This document shows positions 63,954 to 64,000 of a DNA stretch of 64,000 nucleotides, one piece after another. A program made the translations under genes and the position numbers. Each line of letters opens with the position of its first letter. The stretch's first letter is position 1. The DNA comes from Poseidonibacter ostreae. GTDB taxonomy: Bacteria > Campylobacterota > Campylobacteria > Campylobacterales > Arcobacteraceae. The stretch covers positions 25,704-89,703 of the forward strand of contig NZ_WFKJ01000005.1 of NCBI RefSeq assembly GCF_009208075.1, read 5' to 3'. The notes under the pieces were generated by a model. That model was not told the origin of the DNA, ran no database searches, and saw only the letters and a list, made by a program, of their open reading frames with translations.

Positions 63954-64000
<47 letters not shown>

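Overview
The window looks like core chromosome of an Arcobacter-type bacterium (Campylobacterota, Arcobacteraceae). The evidence is the very low GC content, the pyruvate:ferredoxin oxidoreductase operon in gamma-delta-alpha-beta order, the TorA-like reductase with a monohaem cytochrome partner as in Campylobacter, the short ThrS, the DUF3373-type outer-membrane protein and many two-component and chemoreceptor genes. I see no insertion sequence, prophage, CRISPR array or clear genomic island. Coding density is high and most genes lie in short overlapping operons.

Left part (1-13 kb): a cut-off CNNM/DUF21 membrane protein; a TMAO/DMSO-type molybdoenzyme with its cytochrome c; a response regulator / solute-binding protein / histidine kinase operon that resembles a three-part periplasmic sensing system; then on the minus strand luxS with an unrecognised small protein, an MnmC-like methyltransferase and an N-formylglutamate amidohydrolase-like protein; a small membrane-protein gene interrupted by a frameshift; a class II Fic protein with a perfect palindrome over its start region; and a DUF1439 lipoprotein. 

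Middle (13-31 kb): a complete tripartite RND efflux operon (outer-membrane TolC-like, periplasmic adaptor, RND pump) followed by its own regulator/kinase pair; an AbrB-type membrane protein; a chemoreceptor with tandem Cache domains; the porCDAB operon for pyruvate oxidation; a HAD phosphatase; an orphan family 5 solute-binding protein; and rplM-rpsI.

Phosphate region (31-40.3 kb): pstS, then an EAL-CBS-GGDEF protein, then pstC-pstA-pstB-phoU-psiE-phoB-phoR in one minus-strand run. Both pstS and pstC carry the same 11-bp-period direct repeat (GTAACCA type), 43 nt from the start codon and 7 nt from a -10 box: a candidate Pho box for this lineage.

Right part (40-64 kb): prfA and rpsT; glmM-lspA; leuC-mobA; a Tat-exported sulfide:quinone oxidoreductase with a small membrane protein and a triple-rhodanese protein (periplasmic sulfide handling); thrS-infC-rpmI-rplT; a DUF3373-type porin; a cytochrome-c-like protein without a haem motif; an NFACT/RqcH-type protein; a long operon cdsA-dxr-(two small genes)-hydrolase-tsaD-SUI1-nnr-cutA-thiG; and a tRNA cluster (Pro-TGG, His-GTG, Arg-TCT, the last cut by the window edge) behind a perfect-consensus promoter.

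The best candidates for something undescribed are the sensor operon at 3.5-7.5 kb, the Pho-box architecture with the c-di-GMP gene inside the pst locus, the Fic operator with an apparently leaderless start, the Tat-SQR/triple-rhodanese pair and the haemless cytochrome-like protein. All functions are inferred from reading the sequence; no database search was run.
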